A stretch of DNA of 64,000 nucleotides, from contig NZ_CP139419.1 of assembly GCF_034134805.1 (NCBI RefSeq), forward strand, positions 558,001-622,000, written 5' to 3'. The translations under genes and the position numbers were made by a program. Numbering within the stretch: position 1 is the first letter of the stretch; the number at the start of each line of letters is the position of its first letter. The DNA comes from Streptococcus sp. S5. GTDB taxonomy: Bacteria > Bacillota > Bacilli > Lactobacillales > Streptococcaceae. This document shows, in pieces, positions 37,139 through 45,533 of the stretch. The notes beneath the pieces are model-generated. The model ran no database searches. It had not been told where the DNA came from and worked only from the letters and a program-made list of their open reading frames with translations.

Positions 37139-38167
37139 ATGGTATTCATTACGAAGAGCAATAAGATTGATGAGCAAGAGATCACTTCGCTTTACCGCTT
37201 GGAAGGTCCAGCCTTGGAGCGCAAAGAAGCGCGTGATCGAGAATTGGAAGCTATTATCAAAGGAGAAGACCAACGGATCCTTCTTGTGATCGGACCTTGC
37301 TCTTCTGATAATGAAGAAGCTGTGATGGACTATGCCCGTCGTTTGGCAGACTTGCAAGAGCAAGTGAAAGATCAGATTTTCATTGTGATGCGGGTCTATA
37401 CGGCTAAACCTCGGACCAATGGGGATGGCTATAAAGGCTTGATGCACCAACCAGATACACATGCAGCACCAAGCTTTGTGGACGGTTTGAAAGCGGTTCG
37501 ACATCTCCACTACCGTGTGATTACAGAAACTGGTTTGACAACTGCGGATGAGTTGCTTTATCCAGCAAGTCTTCCGTATGTTGAGGATTTGATTTCTTAT
37601 CATGCCATTGGAGCGCGTTCAGTTGAAGACCAGGAGCACCGCTTTGTATCTAGTGGGATCTCTGCTCCGACAGGCATGAAGAATCCAACCTCTGGAAATC
37701 TTTCAGTCATGTTCAATGCGATTTATGCAGCCCAACATCCCCAAAACTTTTTGTTCAATGACCAAGCAGTGGAAACATCAGGAAATCCTTTAGCTCATGC
37801 GATCCTTCGTGGAGGATTGGATTCAAGTGGTAAGAATATTCCAAACTACCATTATGAAGATTTGCTTGCGGCAGCAAAACGCTATAGCGAAATGGGCTTG
37901 CAACATCCCTTCATCCTGGTGGATACCAACCATGATAACTCTGGCAAACAATTCGAAGAGCAAGTACGCATCGTGAGAGAAACCATGATGAACCGTGCTT
38001 GGAATAAGGATTTGGCAACTTTAGTTCGTGGTTTCATGATTGAATCCTATCTAGAAGATGGTCGTCAAAATGAACCAGTGGTTTATGGTCAATCCATCAC
38101 AGACCCTTGCCTGGGTTGGGAAAAAACACAGGCCTTGGTTAAAGAAATTGCAACGATGAATAAGTAA
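37139..38167 (+). CDS. aroG: 3-deoxy-7-phosphoheptulonate (DAHP) synthase, class I
   Basis: 342 residues. Condenses PEP and erythrose-4-P in the first step of aromatic amino acid synthesis. Motifs LVIGPCSSDNEEA (phosphate and PEP contact), RPRTNGDGYKGL-like MRVYTAKPRTNGDGYKG, RSVEDQEHR and VDTNHDNSGK. RBS AAGGAGG. Related streptococci often have two tandem paralogues between secA and acpS; only one is present here. Its effector (Phe or Tyr) cannot be told from sequence by eye. Confidence 0.93.
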   Translation: MVFITKSNKIDEQEITSLYRLEGPALERKEARDRELEAIIKGEDQRILLVIGPCSSDNEEAVMDYARRLADLQEQVKDQIFIVMRVYTAKPRTNGDGYKGLMHQPDTHAAPSFVDGLKAVRHLHYRVITETGLTTADELLYPASLPYVEDLISYHAIGARSVEDQEHRFVSSGISAPTGMKNPTSGNLSVMFNAIYAAQHPQNFLFNDQAVETSGNPLAHAILRGGLDSSGKNIPNYHYEDLLAAAKRYSEMGLQHPFILVDTNHDNSGKQFEEQVRIVRETMMNRAWNKDLATLVRGFMIESYLEDGRQNEPVVYGQSITDPCLGWEKTQALVKEIATMNK

Positions 38168-38253
38168 AAGGCAGGGGCGGAAGGAGTGATTCTTTAGCCC
38201 CTTCTCTTTTGTCAGTAAAACAATACTGAAACGATAAATAAGGATAAAACAAG

Positions 38254-38619
38254 ATGATCAAAGGACATGGCATCGATATCGAATCGATCGCTGCGATTGA
38301 AAAAGCCTATCAGAAGAATACTCGATTCGCTGAAAAAGTCTTAACCGAGGCTGAGAGAGAGCGCTTTGAGGAATTGTCTGGAAAACGGAAAATGGAATAT
38401 TTAACGGGCCGATGGTCCGCCAAAGAAGCCTTTTCAAAGGCAATGGGAACAGGGATTGGACCAGTTGGTTTTCAAGATTTAGAAATTTTAAATGATGCCC
38501 AGGGAGCTCCCTATTTTTCCAAGTCTCCTTTTTCTGGGAAGGTATGGATTTCGATCAGTCACAAGGGAGACCTAGTGTCGACCAGTGTCATTTTGGAGGA
38601 AGAAAATGAAAGCAAGTAA
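38254..38619 (+). CDS. acpS: Holo-[acyl-carrier-protein] synthase
   Basis: 121 residues. Transfers 4'-phosphopantetheine from CoA to ACP. Motifs GHGIDIESI (Mg-binding Asp, 4-12) and [15 protein letters not shown] (catalytic Glu/Lys). Weak RBS AAGGAT. Overlaps the start of alr by 14 bp, so the two are coupled. Confidence 0.95.
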   Translation: MIKGHGIDIESIAAIEKAYQKNTRFAEKVLTEAERERFEELSGKRKMEYLTGRWSAKEAFSKAMGTGIGPVGFQDLEILNDAQGAPYFSKSPFSGKVWISISHKGDLVSTSVILEEENESK

Positions 38620-39718
38620 ACATAGACCAACTGTTGCAAGAGTCGATTTGGATGCCATTGCCTTTAATGTGCAACAAGTCAGTGAGCATATTCCGAGTCA
38701 AGCTTTGAAATATGCAGTCGTCAAGGCCAACGCCTATGGTCATGGGCTCGCTGCAGTAACCAAAAAATTGGCACCTCAGGTTGATGGCTTTTGTGTATCC
38801 AATATGGATGAAGCTCTCGAAATCCGTGAAGAAGGCTTGCAACACCCTATTTTGATTTTGGGAGTTGTGCCAAGTGAAACAGTGAATCTAGCCAAAGAGC
38901 ATGACATCCGCTTAACGGTGGCTAGTCTTGCTTGGTTGGATCAATTGCTTGGACAAGAAGCAGATCTTTCAGGATTGAAGGTCCATATCAAGGTGGATTC
39001 AGGAATGGGACGGATTGGATTCCGAAGGATCGAAGAGATCAAAGAGGCTGAACGCCTCCTCTTGGCAGCTGGAGCTGAAATTGAAGGGATCTTTACTCAT
39101 TTTGCGACAGCAGATGAAGCAGATGATCGAAAATTTCAAGCGCAATACCACTTTTTCAAAGAAGTATTGGCTACTCTTGAAACCCTTCCTCCCATTGTCC
39201 ATGCAAGTAATTCTGCCACCTCTTTGTGGCATGCGGATACAATTTTCACGGCTGTGCGCTTGGGAGATGTCATGTATGGCTTGAATCCGAGCGGATCTGT
39301 GTTAGCCTTGCCTTATGAAATCAAGCCAGCTTTGAGTTTGGTGAGCGAATTAGTTCATGTGAAACAGTTAGAAGCTGGTCAAGATATTGGCTACGGGGCA
39401 ACCTATACGACGGAAGACCCCCAATGGATTGGGACGATTCCTATTGGCTATGCGGATGGTTGGATCCGAGAGATGCAAAATTTCCATGTGCTGATCAAGG
39501 GTGACTTTTGTCCCATTGTTGGTCGCGTTTCGATGGACCAGATAACGGTTCGCCTTCCCGAAGAATTGCCTTTGGGGACTAGAGTTACCCTGATTGGACG
39601 AGAGGGCGAGAAAGAAATCACGGCGACAGAAGTTGCGGACTACCGTGGGACCATTAATTACGAAGTAGTCTGTCTCTTGAGTGATCGGATTCCTCGTGAC
39701 TATACAGGTGAAGAATAA
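38606..39718 (+). CDS. alr: Alanine racemase
   Basis: 370 residues. PLP enzyme making D-Ala for peptidoglycan and teichoic acid. PLP Lys40 in [12 protein letters not shown] and catalytic Tyr263 in GYGATY on the opposite face. Start MKASKHR at 38606 has GGAGGAAGAAA before it, inside the acpS coding end; the in-frame ATG seven codons earlier is less likely. Confidence 0.96.
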   Translation: MKASKHRPTVARVDLDAIAFNVQQVSEHIPSQALKYAVVKANAYGHGLAAVTKKLAPQVDGFCVSNMDEALEIREEGLQHPILILGVVPSETVNLAKEHDIRLTVASLAWLDQLLGQEADLSGLKVHIKVDSGMGRIGFRRIEEIKEAERLLLAAGAEIEGIFTHFATADEADDRKFQAQYHFFKEVLATLETLPPIVHASNSATSLWHADTIFTAVRLGDVMYGLNPSGSVLALPYEIKPALSLVSELVHVKQLEAGQDIGYGATYTTEDPQWIGTIPIGYADGWIREMQNFHVLIKGDFCPIVGRVSMDQITVRLPEELPLGTRVTLIGREGEKEITATEVADYRGTINYEVVCLLSDRIPRDYTGEE

Positions 39719-39724
39719 GAAGAA

Positions 39725-39759
39725 GCAGGTGGGATTTTCCCGGATGGACCTGCTTTTTT
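39725..39759 (+). terminator. Terminator between alr and recG
   Basis: GCAGGT...ACCTGC with inner GG/CC pairs, then six T. recG starts 20 bp after, so it may be partly read through. Confidence 0.65.
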
Positions 39760-39778
39760 ATAAAAGAAAGGAGGAGAA

Positions 39779-41794
39779 ATGAATCTACACCAACCCTTAT
39801 CCGTACTGCCTGGAGTCGGTCCAAAATCGGCGGAAAAATTTAAAAAGTTAGGGATTGAAACCTTAGAAGATCTGCTCTTGTATTTCCCCTTTCGCTATGA
39901 AGACTTCAAAACGCGCAATGTTTTAGAGTTGGAAGATGGGGAAAAAGCTGTCATCTCTGGGGTGGTAGCAACACCAGCCAATGTCCAATATTATGGCTAC
40001 AAACGAAATCGCTTGCGTTTTTCCATCAAACAGGGAGACCAAGTCATTGCGGTTAATTTTTTCAACCAACCCTATCTAGCAGACAAAATCGAGGTCCAGC
40101 AGACAGTGGCTATTTTTGGAAAATGGGACAAGGCCAAAGGCAGTTTGACAGGAATGAAGCTCCTGGCTCAAGTGGAAGATGATTTGCAGCCGGTCTATCG
40201 GGTGACACAAGGAGTGAGCCAAAACAGCCTGGTGAAATTGATCAAAATAGCGTTCGATCAGGGCTTAGACCAGCTTTTAGAAGAGAACGTACCCCAAATC
40301 TTACGAGATCGTTATCAACTCATGTCTCGTTCCCAAGCAGTGCAAGCTATGCATTTTCCTAAGGATCTAGCAGAGTACAAGCAAGCTCTTCGCCGGGTAA
40401 AATTTGAAGAGCTCCTCTTTTTCCAGCTGCAACTCCAAGTGCTAAAAGAAGAAAACCACGATGCCAGCCAAGGGATTTCCTTGGACTGGGATCCAGAAAA
40501 ATTAGCAGAACGAAAAAAACAGCTTCCTTTTGAGCTAACGCAAGCTCAAGAAAACAGCTTGAATGAAATCTTGACAGATATGGCTTCTCCTTATCATATG
40601 AACCGCTTGCTTCAAGGGGATGTGGGAAGCGGGAAGACAGTCGTGGCCGGTCTTGCCATGTATGCAGCCTTAAGCGCTGGGAAGCAAGCTGCCTTGATGG
40701 TGCCAACGGAGATTTTGGCAGAGCAGCACAAGGAAAGCTTGCAAAATCTTTTTCCAGACTTGCCAATTGCCCTTCTAACAGGAGGATTAAAGGCAGCTGA
40801 GAAACGAGAAGTCTTAGAAGAGATCGCCTCAGGGAAAGCTCAACTGATTGTGGGGACACATGCCTTGATTCAAGAGGGAGTTCACTACCAAGATCTAGGC
40901 TTGGTCATTATTGATGAGCAACACCGCTTTGGGGTTTCCCAGCGCCGTATTCTTCGAGAAAAAGGACAAAATCCAGACGTCCTGATGATGACGGCTACCC
41001 CTATTCCCCGAACCTTGGCCATCACGGCTTTTGGAGATATGGATGTGTCCATCATTGACCAGATGCCTGCGGGACGAAAGGAAATCATCACACGTTGGGT
41101 CAAGCATGAGCAGTTAGAAGTGGTCCTCGACTGGTTAGTCAAAGAACTTGGCAAGGGTTCTCAGGCTTACTTTATTTCTCCATTGATTGAGGAGTCAGAG
41201 GCGCTAGATTTGAAAAACGCCCTTGCTCTACAAGCGGAGTTAGAGGCCTTCTTTGGTCAGCGGGCACGTGTTTCTCTTCTTCATGGGAAGATGAAAAGTG
41301 AAGAAAAAGATGCCATCATGCAGGCCTTTAAAGAGCACCAAGTCGATGTTTTGGTGTCTACGACCGTTATTGAAGTAGGAGTCAATGTGCCCAATGCGAC
41401 CGTTATGGTCATTATGGATGCAGATCGGTTTGGTCTTAGCCAACTTCACCAGCTTCGAGGTCGGGTTGGGCGGGGAAACAAGCAATCCTATGCTATTCTA
41501 GTAGCCAATCCTAAGACAGATAGTGGCAAGCAGCGCATGAAAATCATGACAGAGACGACCAATGGCTTTGTGCTGGCGGAAGAAGATTTGAAAATGCGGG
41601 GTTCAGGTGAAATCTTTGGAACCCGCCAATCTGGGATCCCAGAATTTCAAGTGGCGGATTTGGTAGAAGATTATCCCATTCTGGAAGAAGCAAGGAAAGT
41701 TGCCAGCCAGATCGTAGCCACGCCAGATTGGCGCGAACACCCCGATTGGCATTTGCTCTCACTTCATTTAGAAAAGAAAGAACATTTAGATTAG
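39779..41794 (+). CDS. recG: ATP-dependent DNA helicase RecG
   Basis: 671 residues. Branch-migration helicase that regresses stalled forks and processes Holliday junctions and R-loops. N-terminal wedge/OB region (about 50-150), Walker A GDVGSGKT (about 280), Walker B IIDEQHRFGV, motif III TATPIPRTLA, motif VI QLRGRVGRG, and the C-terminal TRG region GTRQSG. RBS AAGGAGGAGAA. No good promoter in the 60-bp gap, so transcription may come through the alr terminator. Confidence 0.97.
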   Translation: MNLHQPLSVLPGVGPKSAEKFKKLGIETLEDLLLYFPFRYEDFKTRNVLELEDGEKAVISGVVATPANVQYYGYKRNRLRFSIKQGDQVIAVNFFNQPYLADKIEVQQTVAIFGKWDKAKGSLTGMKLLAQVEDDLQPVYRVTQGVSQNSLVKLIKIAFDQGLDQLLEENVPQILRDRYQLMSRSQAVQAMHFPKDLAEYKQALRRVKFEELLFFQLQLQVLKEENHDASQGISLDWDPEKLAERKKQLPFELTQAQENSLNEILTDMASPYHMNRLLQGDVGSGKTVVAGLAMYAALSAGKQAALMVPTEILAEQHKESLQNLFPDLPIALLTGGLKAAEKREVLEEIASGKAQLIVGTHALIQEGVHYQDLGLVIIDEQHRFGVSQRRILREKGQNPDVLMMTATPIPRTLAITAFGDMDVSIIDQMPAGRKEIITRWVKHEQLEVVLDWLVKELGKGSQAYFISPLIEESEALDLKNALALQAELEAFFGQRARVSLLHGKMKSEEKDAIMQAFKEHQVDVLVSTTVIEVGVNVPNATVMVIMDADRFGLSQLHQLRGRVGRGNKQSYAILVANPKTDSGKQRMKIMTETTNGFVLAEEDLKMRGSGEIFGTRQSGIPEFQVADLVEDYPILEEARKVASQIVATPDWREHPDWHLLSLHLEKKEHLD

Positions 41795-41801
41795 AGCATA
41801 A

Positions 41802-41847
41802 AAAGGGAGTAGAGTGGAAATTCTTTGGATTCCACTCTACTCCCTTT
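41802..41847. terminator. Strong terminator after recG
   Basis: 18-bp perfect stem AAAGGGAGTAGAGTGGAA with its complement (41830-41847), 10-nt loop. A-rich and T-rich flanks are short. Confidence 0.7.
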
Positions 41848-41853
41848 AAGATG

Positions 41854-41989
41854 GCATTTTACGGGCTTTGTATCTTATTAATTGAACACGGGCTGCGGAT
41901 TGTGTCAAAAAGATGAATCCTCCTAGAATCTTTTGGATTCTTCGTCGTATTCCCTATTTTGACTGTATCCGCTACGCCCTTTGTATCTT
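41854..41989 (-). repeat. Repeat C, copy 2
   Basis: On the minus strand two AAGATACAAAG blocks: at 41989 (GGCGTA follows) and at 41876 (CCCGTAAAATGC follows, identical over 23 bp to the block at 26824). CAGTCAAAATAGGGAAT and GCCCGTGTTCAATT lie between. This and the adjacent hairpin fill the 198-bp gap between recG and asparaginase. Confidence 0.65.
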
Positions 41990-41992
41990 ATT

Positions 41993-42955
41993 TTACCCTT
42001 CGATATAGTCTTTGAGTTCTTGTCCTTTTAGGCCGGCATTGAGGGCGATGAGAAGTTTGATGCGAGCTTTGGGGGCATTTAATTCTTTGATGAAAAAGAC
42101 ACCGGCTTGATGGAGTTGGACGCCACCGCCTTCATACGCGTAAACTGGTTCTGCGATCCCGTTGAAGCAGCGGGATACTAAAGCGATTGGAAGGCCTGCA
42201 TCTATAAGCTCTTGGAGTTTATGTGCCGTTTCTTTAGGGATGTTTCCAGCTCCAAAGGCTTCGATAATGAGACCATCCAGCTTTGAAAGATCCAGCATGT
42301 CCAGCAGATCGGATTTCATCCCTGCGTAGGTAGCAATGATCGGAACGAAACCATCGATGGTATCGAGATCAAAGCGCACCCTTGGCTCGGCTGTTTTAAA
42401 GAAGAGGATTTCCTTTTTCATGACCAAACCTAGTGGACCGTGGGTTGGTGTCTGAAAGGTACTGACATTGGTGGTATGAGTTTTGGTGACGTACTTAGCC
42501 GCATGAATTTCATCGTTCATGACGACTAAGACCCCTTTATCGCGTGCTTTTGGATCGGCAGCCACTCGAAGGGCTGTCAGAAAATTATAGACGCCATCGC
42601 TTCCGAGCTCGTTGGAGCTTCGCATAGCTCCTGTAATGACCACAGCGATCTCTGGTAACTCCATGGTATCCAAGAAATAAGCCGTTTCTTCCAGCGTATC
42701 TGTCCCGTGGGTAATAACGATGCCATCATAGTTGTGAGCTTCCTCTTTGATTTTTTGATATAGAGCTAACATGTGACGGGGGGTCATTTGAGGGCTGGGA
42801 AGGTTGAAGAAGTCCTCTGAGGTGACTGCAATCCCTTCAATTGGTGAAGTGACTTGGGTCATGGGATTGACTTCATTGGTAATCACTGCTCCAGAGTCAT
42901 CTGCTGCCATCGAAATGGTCCCTCCGGTATGTAGTGCTAAAATTTTCTTAAACAT
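41993..42955 (-). CDS. ansA: L-asparaginase (type I-like, cytoplasmic)
   Basis: 320 residues. Hydrolyses asparagine to aspartate and ammonia. Catalytic Thr13 in HTGGTIS and the second triad THGTDTLEETAYF (about 85-97). No signal peptide, so cytoplasmic. RBS AAGGAGCTTCAC before the ATG. Divergent from the HAD gene, with overlapping A/T-rich -10-like boxes (TATAAT and, on the minus strand, TAAAAT) in 62 bp. Confidence 0.93.
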   Translation of the reverse strand: MFKKILALHTGGTISMAADDSGAVITNEVNPMTQVTSPIEGIAVTSEDFFNLPSPQMTPRHMLALYQKIKEEAHNYDGIVITHGTDTLEETAYFLDTMELPEIAVVITGAMRSSNELGSDGVYNFLTALRVAADPKARDKGVLVVMNDEIHAAKYVTKTHTTNVSTFQTPTHGPLGLVMKKEILFFKTAEPRVRFDLDTIDGFVPIIATYAGMKSDLLDMLDLSKLDGLIIEAFGAGNIPKETAHKLQELIDAGLPIALVSRCFNGIAEPVYAYEGGGVQLHQAGVFFIKELNAPKARIKLLIALNAGLKGQELKDYIEG

Positions 42956-43017
42956 GTGAAGCTCCTTGGAATATGTGATATAATTTATTTTATCATAAAA
43001 AGAAAGAAACAGTAGAC

Positions 43018-44418
43018 ATGGAAATAAAAGCAGTCTTTTTTGATATCGATGGAACCCTGGTTAATGATAGTCGAGCGGTTCTAAAATCAACAGAAAAAGC
43101 CATTCAGTCTTTAAAGGAAGAAGGGATCTATGTAGGCCTTGCGACAGGGCGGGGACCGGCCTTTGTCAAACCGTTTATGGAACGCTATGGCTTTGATTTT
43201 GCTGTGACCTATAATGGTCAGTATATTTTGACCAAGGAGCGCGTGTTGTATACCAGCCCAATCGATAAAAAGAGTCTGCACCAACTAATTGACTATGCTC
43301 GAGAACACCGTAAGGAAATTGCTCTCGGTACCAAGGATGGGGTATTTGGTTCTCGGATCATGAGTTTTGGGATGAGTCCTATTTCAACCTGGTCCAGTCG
43401 CTTTGTGCCCCGCAAAATGGCCCGTACCGTCAGTCGAGGATTTAACAAAGTGGTCAGCAAGGTCGTCCCACAAGATCAGGATACCCTCTATGCACTAGCG
43501 CAAGAACCAATCTACCAAGTGTTGATCTTATCGAGTCCAGAGGAGACTGCAAAAATTGAAAAAGAGTTTCCGGATCTGAAATTCACACGGTCTAGTCCTT
43601 TTGCAGCAGACGTCCTCAACCCAGGCATTTCCAAACTAGAAGGGATCCGCATCGTTGGTCAGGAATTTGGCTTTGACATCGATGAAGTGATGGCTTTTGG
43701 AGATTCGGATAATGACTTAGAGATGCTGTCAGGTGTTGGCTTGTCTATTGCGATGGGAAATGGAACGACCAGTGTCAAGGCAATTGCCAAGCATACCACG
43801 ACTAGTAATGGCAAGGATGGCATCCAAAAGGCCCTGCAACACTTTGGTATTCTCTCAGAGAAAGAACTCTTTCTTTCTAAGGATGATCACTTCAATAAGG
43901 TCAAAACCTTCCATGGTGTGATGGATGGAGAAACCCAGGAGAAACCAGTTGTTTGGCAACCTCAAGACGCCCTTTATCGAACCATGTTCAAGCAAGAGGA
44001 GTTGGTAGAATTTGTCCGAGCAGCTAGCACAAGTGAGGAAGAATTTGACCGCTCGGTAGCAGCTCTTCACCAAGCCTTGGATAAGGCTGCAGATAAGGTT
44101 CGGAGCAAGCATCCAGCTGAGATCTCCATGGTAGGGCAGGTTGATGCCTTGATTGATACCCTCTATCTGACTTATGGTAGCTTTGTACTAATGGGAGTCG
44201 ATCCTGAAGAGGTCTTTGAGATTGTTCACCGGGCCAATATGGGCAAGATTTTCCCAGATGGAAAGGCGCACTTTGATCCAGTAACCCACAAAATTCTGAA
44301 GCCAGATGATTGGGAAGAAAAATACGCCCCGGAACCAGCTATCAAAAAAGAACTCGATCGCCAGCTCAAGGCCTACGAAAAACATGCAAAACAAAAAGAA
44401 GCAAAAAAAGACAACTAA
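43018..44418 (+). CDS. Cof-type HAD phosphatase fused to a MazG/PRA-PH-like domain
   Basis: 466 residues. N-terminal HAD hydrolase with C2 cap: DIDGT (9-13, nucleophile Asp9), ATGRG, GDSDNDLEM (228-236). Residues about 295-466 form a helical domain (DALYRTMFKQEELVEFVRA, ISMVGQVDALIDTLYLTYGSFVLMGVDP, HRANMGKIFPDGKAHFDP) resembling phosphoribosyl-ATP pyrophosphohydrolase/MazG-like proteins, which hydrolyse nucleotide pyrophosphate bonds. The combination suggests stepwise dephosphorylation of a nucleotide (inference). Lysine-rich tail. An extended -10 TGATATAAT lies about 35 bp upstream. Confidence 0.85.
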   Translation: MEIKAVFFDIDGTLVNDSRAVLKSTEKAIQSLKEEGIYVGLATGRGPAFVKPFMERYGFDFAVTYNGQYILTKERVLYTSPIDKKSLHQLIDYAREHRKEIALGTKDGVFGSRIMSFGMSPISTWSSRFVPRKMARTVSRGFNKVVSKVVPQDQDTLYALAQEPIYQVLILSSPEETAKIEKEFPDLKFTRSSPFAADVLNPGISKLEGIRIVGQEFGFDIDEVMAFGDSDNDLEMLSGVGLSIAMGNGTTSVKAIAKHTTTSNGKDGIQKALQHFGILSEKELFLSKDDHFNKVKTFHGVMDGETQEKPVVWQPQDALYRTMFKQEELVEFVRAASTSEEEFDRSVAALHQALDKAADKVRSKHPAEISMVGQVDALIDTLYLTYGSFVLMGVDPEEVFEIVHRANMGKIFPDGKAHFDPVTHKILKPDDWEEKYAPEPAIKKELDRQLKAYEKHAKQKEAKKDN

Positions 44419-44421
44419 AAA

Positions 44422-44596
44422 GAGAGTGGGACAGAAATCGGTAATTCGTTAGAATTCGATTTCGTCGTCCCACCTCCGCACAGTTGAGTAGGGCTGTAAA
44501 AGCTGATGAAATCAGCGTAGTAGAGCCCACTCAACCACTGCGTCTTGCTCGACAATCCAAAAATAATTGAGAGGCTAGGACTTTTGTCCCAGCCTC
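44422..44596 (+). repeat. Repeat A, copy 5
   Basis: 175 bp, starts 4 bp after the HAD stop, identical to copy 1 42.7 kb away. Repeat B copy 2 follows within 3 bp. Confidence 0.9.
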
Positions 44597-44598
44597 TT

Positions 44599-44761
44599 CA
44601 GATTGAAGATAAAGTCTTCTGAAAAACTTTCCTTAGGTGAGTACGGACGTCAGCGAACTTCTACGAAGTTCCATGACTTAGTTTTGAGCCTAAGGTCTCA
44701 AAACTCCCGAGTGCTAGAAACAATAGCCTTTCTAGCACTTTTCTCACGGCGGAAAGTTTTT
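44599..44761 (+). repeat. Repeat B, copy 2
   Basis: Closing stem AAAAACTTTCC/GGAAAGTTTTT (44622-44632 with 44751-44761). Hairpins GAACTTC/GAAGTTC and TTTTGAG/CTCAAAA are kept; the third stem is AGTGCTAGAAA/TTTCTAGCACT (44710-44739), different from copy 1 yet fully paired. The leading hairpin is GAAGA/TCTTC instead of ATGAC/GTCAT. Confidence 0.8.
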
Positions 44762-44836
44762 AATCTTCAAAAAATAAAAGTCATTTTTTGAAAATCATCT
44801 AGCTGTTTTATGTAAAACAATAGTTTGTCTACATTC

Positions 44837-44868
44837 AAAAAGTTTGGAACAAAGGTTCCAAACTTTTT
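44837..44868. terminator. Terminator of usp (bidirectional)
   Basis: 14-bp stem AAAAAGTTTGGAAC/GTTCCAAACTTTTT with a 4-nt loop. Confidence 0.85.
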
Positions 44869-44873
44869 CTTTC

Positions 44874-45326
44874 TTACATGGTTTTATCCTTATCACGTAC
44901 CACTAGTAAGTCTACTTTGGCGTGGCGAAGGATATATTCTGAGGAGGATCCGACCATTAACCGTTCGAAGGCATTGAGTCCGGTAGCCCCGACCATAATA
45001 AGGTCAACCCCTTCTTTACTTGGGATATCATTGGCTAAGAGGACTTTTGGATTTCCCATTTCTACAACAGTCACAACATTTTGAACGCCGACTTTTTCAG
45101 CACGTTCCTTGTAGCCCTTGAGCAATTCGTTGGCTTCTTCTTGCAATTCTTCGTAGACCTCAGCATCAAAAGTTGAGACGCTTTGAAGGGCACGGGTATC
45201 GATGACGTGGGCAATTGTCAATTTAGAGCCGTTGCGAAGAGAAACATTAACCCCTTTTTCAAAGGCTAATTCTGCTTCATGAGAACCGTCGACAGCGACC
45301 ATGATGTTTTCGTATTTTTGAGACAT
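44874..45326 (-). CDS. Universal stress protein (UspA family)
   Basis: 150 residues, single Usp domain. VAVDGSHEAELAFEKG at the N-terminus and the ATP-binding signature GATGLNAFERLMVGSSSEYI...LLVVR at the C-terminus, so it is likely an ATP-binding type. RBS AAGGAGGTAGGGTT. Divergent from the aminotransferase gene; own promoter. Confidence 0.94.
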   Translation of the reverse strand: MSQKYENIMVAVDGSHEAELAFEKGVNVSLRNGSKLTIAHVIDTRALQSVSTFDAEVYEELQEEANELLKGYKERAEKVGVQNVVTVVEMGNPKVLLANDIPSKEGVDLIMVGATGLNAFERLMVGSSSEYILRHAKVDLLVVRDKDKTM

Positions 45327-45393
45327 AACCCTACCTCCTTATAGCTTGAAAACATGGATAGAACAGAAGTTCTTCTATTCTTCATACACTTAT

Positions 45394-45422
45394 ATTTTAT
45401 TCCTTTTAAGCTAGAATGTAAA
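45394..45422 (-). promoter_or_regulatory. Promoter of usp
   Basis: On the minus strand TTTACA, 17-bp spacer, TAAAAT. A small AGAAC/GTTCT hairpin lies in the leader (about 45358-45375). Confidence 0.6.
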
Positions 45423-45475
45423 GGTAAAGTCTCACTTTTCTGGTATATTTTTGCAGAATTTTTAAAGTCCTCGGT

Positions 45476-45504
45476 TTGTACTCTATTTCAACTAGTGGTA
45501 TAAT
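45476..45504 (+). promoter_or_regulatory. Promoter of aminotransferase gene
   Basis: TTGTAC, 17-bp spacer, TATAAT with TGG extension. Confidence 0.7.
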
Positions 45505-45533
45505 AGAGATAATTTCGTGAATCGAGGCAGAAT

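Noticed and set aside
44599..44761. Considered whether repeat B copy 2 is the Lacto-usp RNA motif because a usp gene is next to it
   Set aside because: It lies downstream of usp, not in its leader, and a second copy lies near unrelated genes.
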